A stretch of 25,606 nt of DNA from an uncultured Lachnospiraceae bacterium. Its GTDB lineage: Bacteria > Bacillota > Clostridia > Lachnospirales > Lachnospiraceae. Below, one piece after another: positions 23,974-25,606 of the stretch. The first letter of the stretch is position 1, and each line of letters starts with the position of its first letter. The stretch covers positions 1-25,606 of the forward strand of contig CAJUDE010000057.1 of the NCBI GenBank assembly GCA_910585295.1, written 5' to 3'. The position numbers and the translations under genes were made by a program. The notes beneath the pieces were generated by a model, which saw only the letters and a list, made by a program, of their open reading frames with translations, did no database searches and was not told where the DNA came from.

Positions 23974-25377
23974 ATGGATAAACAAATAAAATATCCGCAA
24001 CAAGACGCTGCACAGTTAGGCCAGCATATTTCAAATACCATAAACGGCACATTCCCCCTTCCAGGGCAAGTGGAACATGCCAAAGAGGAAGCATTTGCAA
24101 AAATACGCGCTATGGAGGCAGAAAAAGGGCAGGCAAAAACCCAAGGTAGCACAAGGGCTTACGCAAAGCAGAAAAGAAAGCGCGCAAAGGGCAGAAAGAT
24201 ATTTTTCCAGGGCTTTGCTGGGGCAAGCGTGGCAATCATCGCCTTCTTCTATATCAACATTTCTAACCTTGCCGTCGCCGCGCAAGTGCCTATTGCGACG
24301 CACATATTTGAGCTGTTAGGGGAATCCCTCGAATTTGCAGGGGATTACACGGACCTGGCTGAACCAGTGAAAAGCTCTGGGGCAGAAGTCGAAAGCAAAA
24401 CGGCAGGGGAAACGACGCTGACCCTTTCCGAGGTTTACTGCAATGGCTCCGCCCTTTACCTAAGCCTTGCAATCCATACAGAGGGAACATTCCCAGACAC
24501 ATTTACTGACCAGTTTGGCAAACAGCTTGTAGACGCCAACGCCCTTGTGGATTTCAGCTTTGATACGGAAGGGGCGGTAGAATGGGGAAATGGGGGAGAC
24601 ACCTATATAGATGGCAAGATGGTAGATGGGCATACTTATGCCGGGGTTATCCGCTTTGACATGAGCCAGTATTTTTCCGGCACGGGCATAGAAGTCCCAG
24701 ACAATTTCCATGCCAGCCTGTCCGTCTCCAAGCTAATCGGGGAAAAGCTCCAAAACACCCGCCCAGAACTGCCGCAAGACTTAAAAGAAACATATGAAGC
24801 CGCTATGAAAGAGCATGGGCTTGGGCTTACTGACGAGGATTACCAGCAATTTACCGAAGAGCAAAAAGAAATCGAACACCAACTTTTTTCAGAGATGTGG
24901 AATGCATATTGTGAATTATATCCAGAAAGGCTTGAGTACCCCAACGAATATGATAATTGGATTATGGACGGGCCATGGGAATTTGAGTTCGATGTATCAA
25001 AAAACAGTGAAAATGTCATCCGTAAGGAAATTGGCGATGTGGATGAACGTGGGCTTGGCATCCTTTCCATAACAAAAACCCCAATGGAAATCTCTGTGGA
25101 GTCAGAGCTAAACGTAGATTATTTCACCGTTATCCTTGATGCAGATGGGAACCTGATGGGAGGGGACTGCCTTGGGCTATGCACCGTGCCTATCAGCACC
25201 TACGACGCCTCAAAAGTCGATATCTATATCTGTGATTATATAGAATATATGGATGAACTAAAAGGATATTGGTGGTCCACAGATTACAAAGAAAAAGCGA
25301 AAGAAAAAACCTTCAAACAGCTCCTTGACGAACGGTGTTTGTACCACAAAGAAGTTACATTTGAGCCAAACCCGTAG
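23974..25377 (+). CDS. DUF4179-like membrane anti-sigma protein
   Basis: A 467-residue protein that probably holds the upstream sigma factor at the membrane. The cytoplasmic N-terminal part (1-75) is charged and Ala/Lys/Glu-rich. One membrane segment lies at about 77-97 (IFFQGFAGASVAIIAFFYI), after the basic stretch KQKRKRAKGRK, so the C-terminal part is outside. The extracellular region (from about 105) follows the DUF4179 and DUF5643 layout (FELLGESLEFAGDYTDLAEPV; ETTLTLSEVYCNGSALYLSL; WEFEFDVSKN). The start has AAGGAGGG. No catalytic motif is visible. The assignment rests on domain layout and on the constant pairing of such proteins with ECF sigma genes in Clostridia. Confidence 0.85.
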   Translation: MDKQIKYPQQDAAQLGQHISNTINGTFPLPGQVEHAKEEAFAKIRAMEAEKGQAKTQGSTRAYAKQKRKRAKGRKIFFQGFAGASVAIIAFFYINISNLAVAAQVPIATHIFELLGESLEFAGDYTDLAEPVKSSGAEVESKTAGETTLTLSEVYCNGSALYLSLAIHTEGTFPDTFTDQFGKQLVDANALVDFSFDTEGAVEWGNGGDTYIDGKMVDGHTYAGVIRFDMSQYFSGTGIEVPDNFHASLSVSKLIGEKLQNTRPELPQDLKETYEAAMKEHGLGLTDEDYQQFTEEQKEIEHQLFSEMWNAYCELYPERLEYPNEYDNWIMDGPWEFEFDVSKNSENVIRKEIGDVDERGLGILSITKTPMEISVESELNVDYFTVILDADGNLMGGDCLGLCTVPISTYDASKVDIYICDYIEYMDELKGYWWSTDYKEKAKEKTFKQLLDERCLYHKEVTFEPNP

Positions 25378-25415
25378 CATGCTGCGGGGCATGGCCCAGC
25401 TTATCTTATTGGCTC

Positions 25416-25442
25416 TGTGGGGCGGGATATTTGCGCCCCACA
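25416..25442 (+). terminator. Possible terminator after the anti-sigma gene
   Basis: TGTGGGGCG (25416-25424) pairs exactly with CGCCCCACA (25434-25442) around a nine-base loop. The following sequence (GGGCGCTTTACCC) has only a short T run, so termination may be weak. Confidence 0.55.
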
Positions 25443-25475
25443 GGGCGCTTTACCCTCAAACTCCTCTTGGATCTA

Positions 25476-25606
25476 TGTCAATACTTTGGACAAAAAAAGT
25501 CGAAAGATTATGCTGTTTTTTTAAGTTCCTCATCCTCCTTTTGCTGTGGTGTCAAATAACCAATAGAGCTATGTATCCGCTTACGGTTATACCAGCCTTC
25601 TATGTA
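25476..25606 (-). mobile_element. End of an IS3-family insertion sequence, cut by the window edge
   Basis: The likely element end starts TGTCAATACTTTGGACAAAA at 25476, with the transposase end just inside. The exact boundary and any target duplication cannot be fixed because the other end lies outside the window. Confidence 0.6.
25508..25606 (-). CDS. IS3-family transposase (OrfB), C-terminal end only
   Basis: The last 32 residues of an rve-type DDE transposase: YIEGWYNRKRIHSSIGYLTP followed by QQKEDEELKKTA and TAA. The Y-I-E-x-W-Y-N-x-x-R-x-H-S-x-x-G-Y-x-[TS]-P pattern is the hallmark C-terminus of the IS3 OrfB group. The rest, including the DDE residues, lies beyond the right edge of the window. 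Confidence 0.9.
   Translation of the reverse strand, partial: YIEGWYNRKRIHSSIGYLTPQQKEDEELKKTA

Overview
The window looks like chromosomal DNA of a low-to-mid GC Clostridia, most likely a Lachnospiraceae gut bacterium. The reasons are an hrcA-grpE-dnaK-dnaJ heat-shock operon with a perfect CIRCE operator, an ECF sigma factor paired with a DUF4179-type membrane anti-sigma protein, OmpR-type two-component/ABC exporter modules, Rpn-like and AAA/PD-(D/E)XK passenger genes, and clean AGGAGG-type ribosome binding sites. Genus assignment is inference. No rRNA, tRNA or CRISPR array was seen.

Layout. (1) 146-5266, minus strand: hrcA-grpE-dnaK-dnaJ, with a sigma-A promoter and CIRCE upstream of hrcA and a perfect palindromic terminator after dnaJ. 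(2) 5320-6154, minus: an XRE-type regulator followed by a small membrane protein; the two share a C-terminal domain that I cannot name. (3) 6325-11703, minus: response regulator, histidine kinase, a 158-bp palindromic repeat, a promoter with three TCCTTAA repeats, then an ATPase and an FtsX-like permease, which together form a typical peptide-sensing/efflux module. (4) 11751-17541, plus: a nitrate/sulfonate/taurine-type ABC ATPase gene cut exactly at its Walker A codons by a 4,227-bp serine-recombinase element (11891-16117), followed by the intact permease gene. Joining the flanks restores a 255-residue ATPase in frame. The element carries the recombinase, two passenger genes that both look internally deleted, and a 58-residue protein of unknown function behind an operator-like palindrome. 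(5) 17719-23177, minus: a tightly packed three-gene operon encoding a DUF4062-STAND NTPase, a deoxyribohydrolase-like/TPR protein and a DUF218-like protein. (6) 23329-25377, plus: an ECF promoter, the ECF sigma gene and the DUF4179-like anti-sigma gene. (7) 25476-25606: the end of an IS3-family insertion sequence, running off the window.

The strongest candidate for an undescribed system is the three-gene operon in (5). A large sensor-type NTPase is translationally coupled to a protein whose nucleoside-deoxyribosyltransferase-like domain plus TPR helices match the N-terminal half of animal ASK (MAP3K5) kinases. The third gene encodes a DUF218-like protein. This is the layout expected of an anti-phage or cell-suicide system: the NTPase senses, the deoxyribohydrolase acts on a nucleotide, and the third protein modulates. 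The function is inference; the domains and gene order are read from the sequence. The second most interesting object is the serine-recombinase element, because its position could make the ABC transporter switchable by precise excision.
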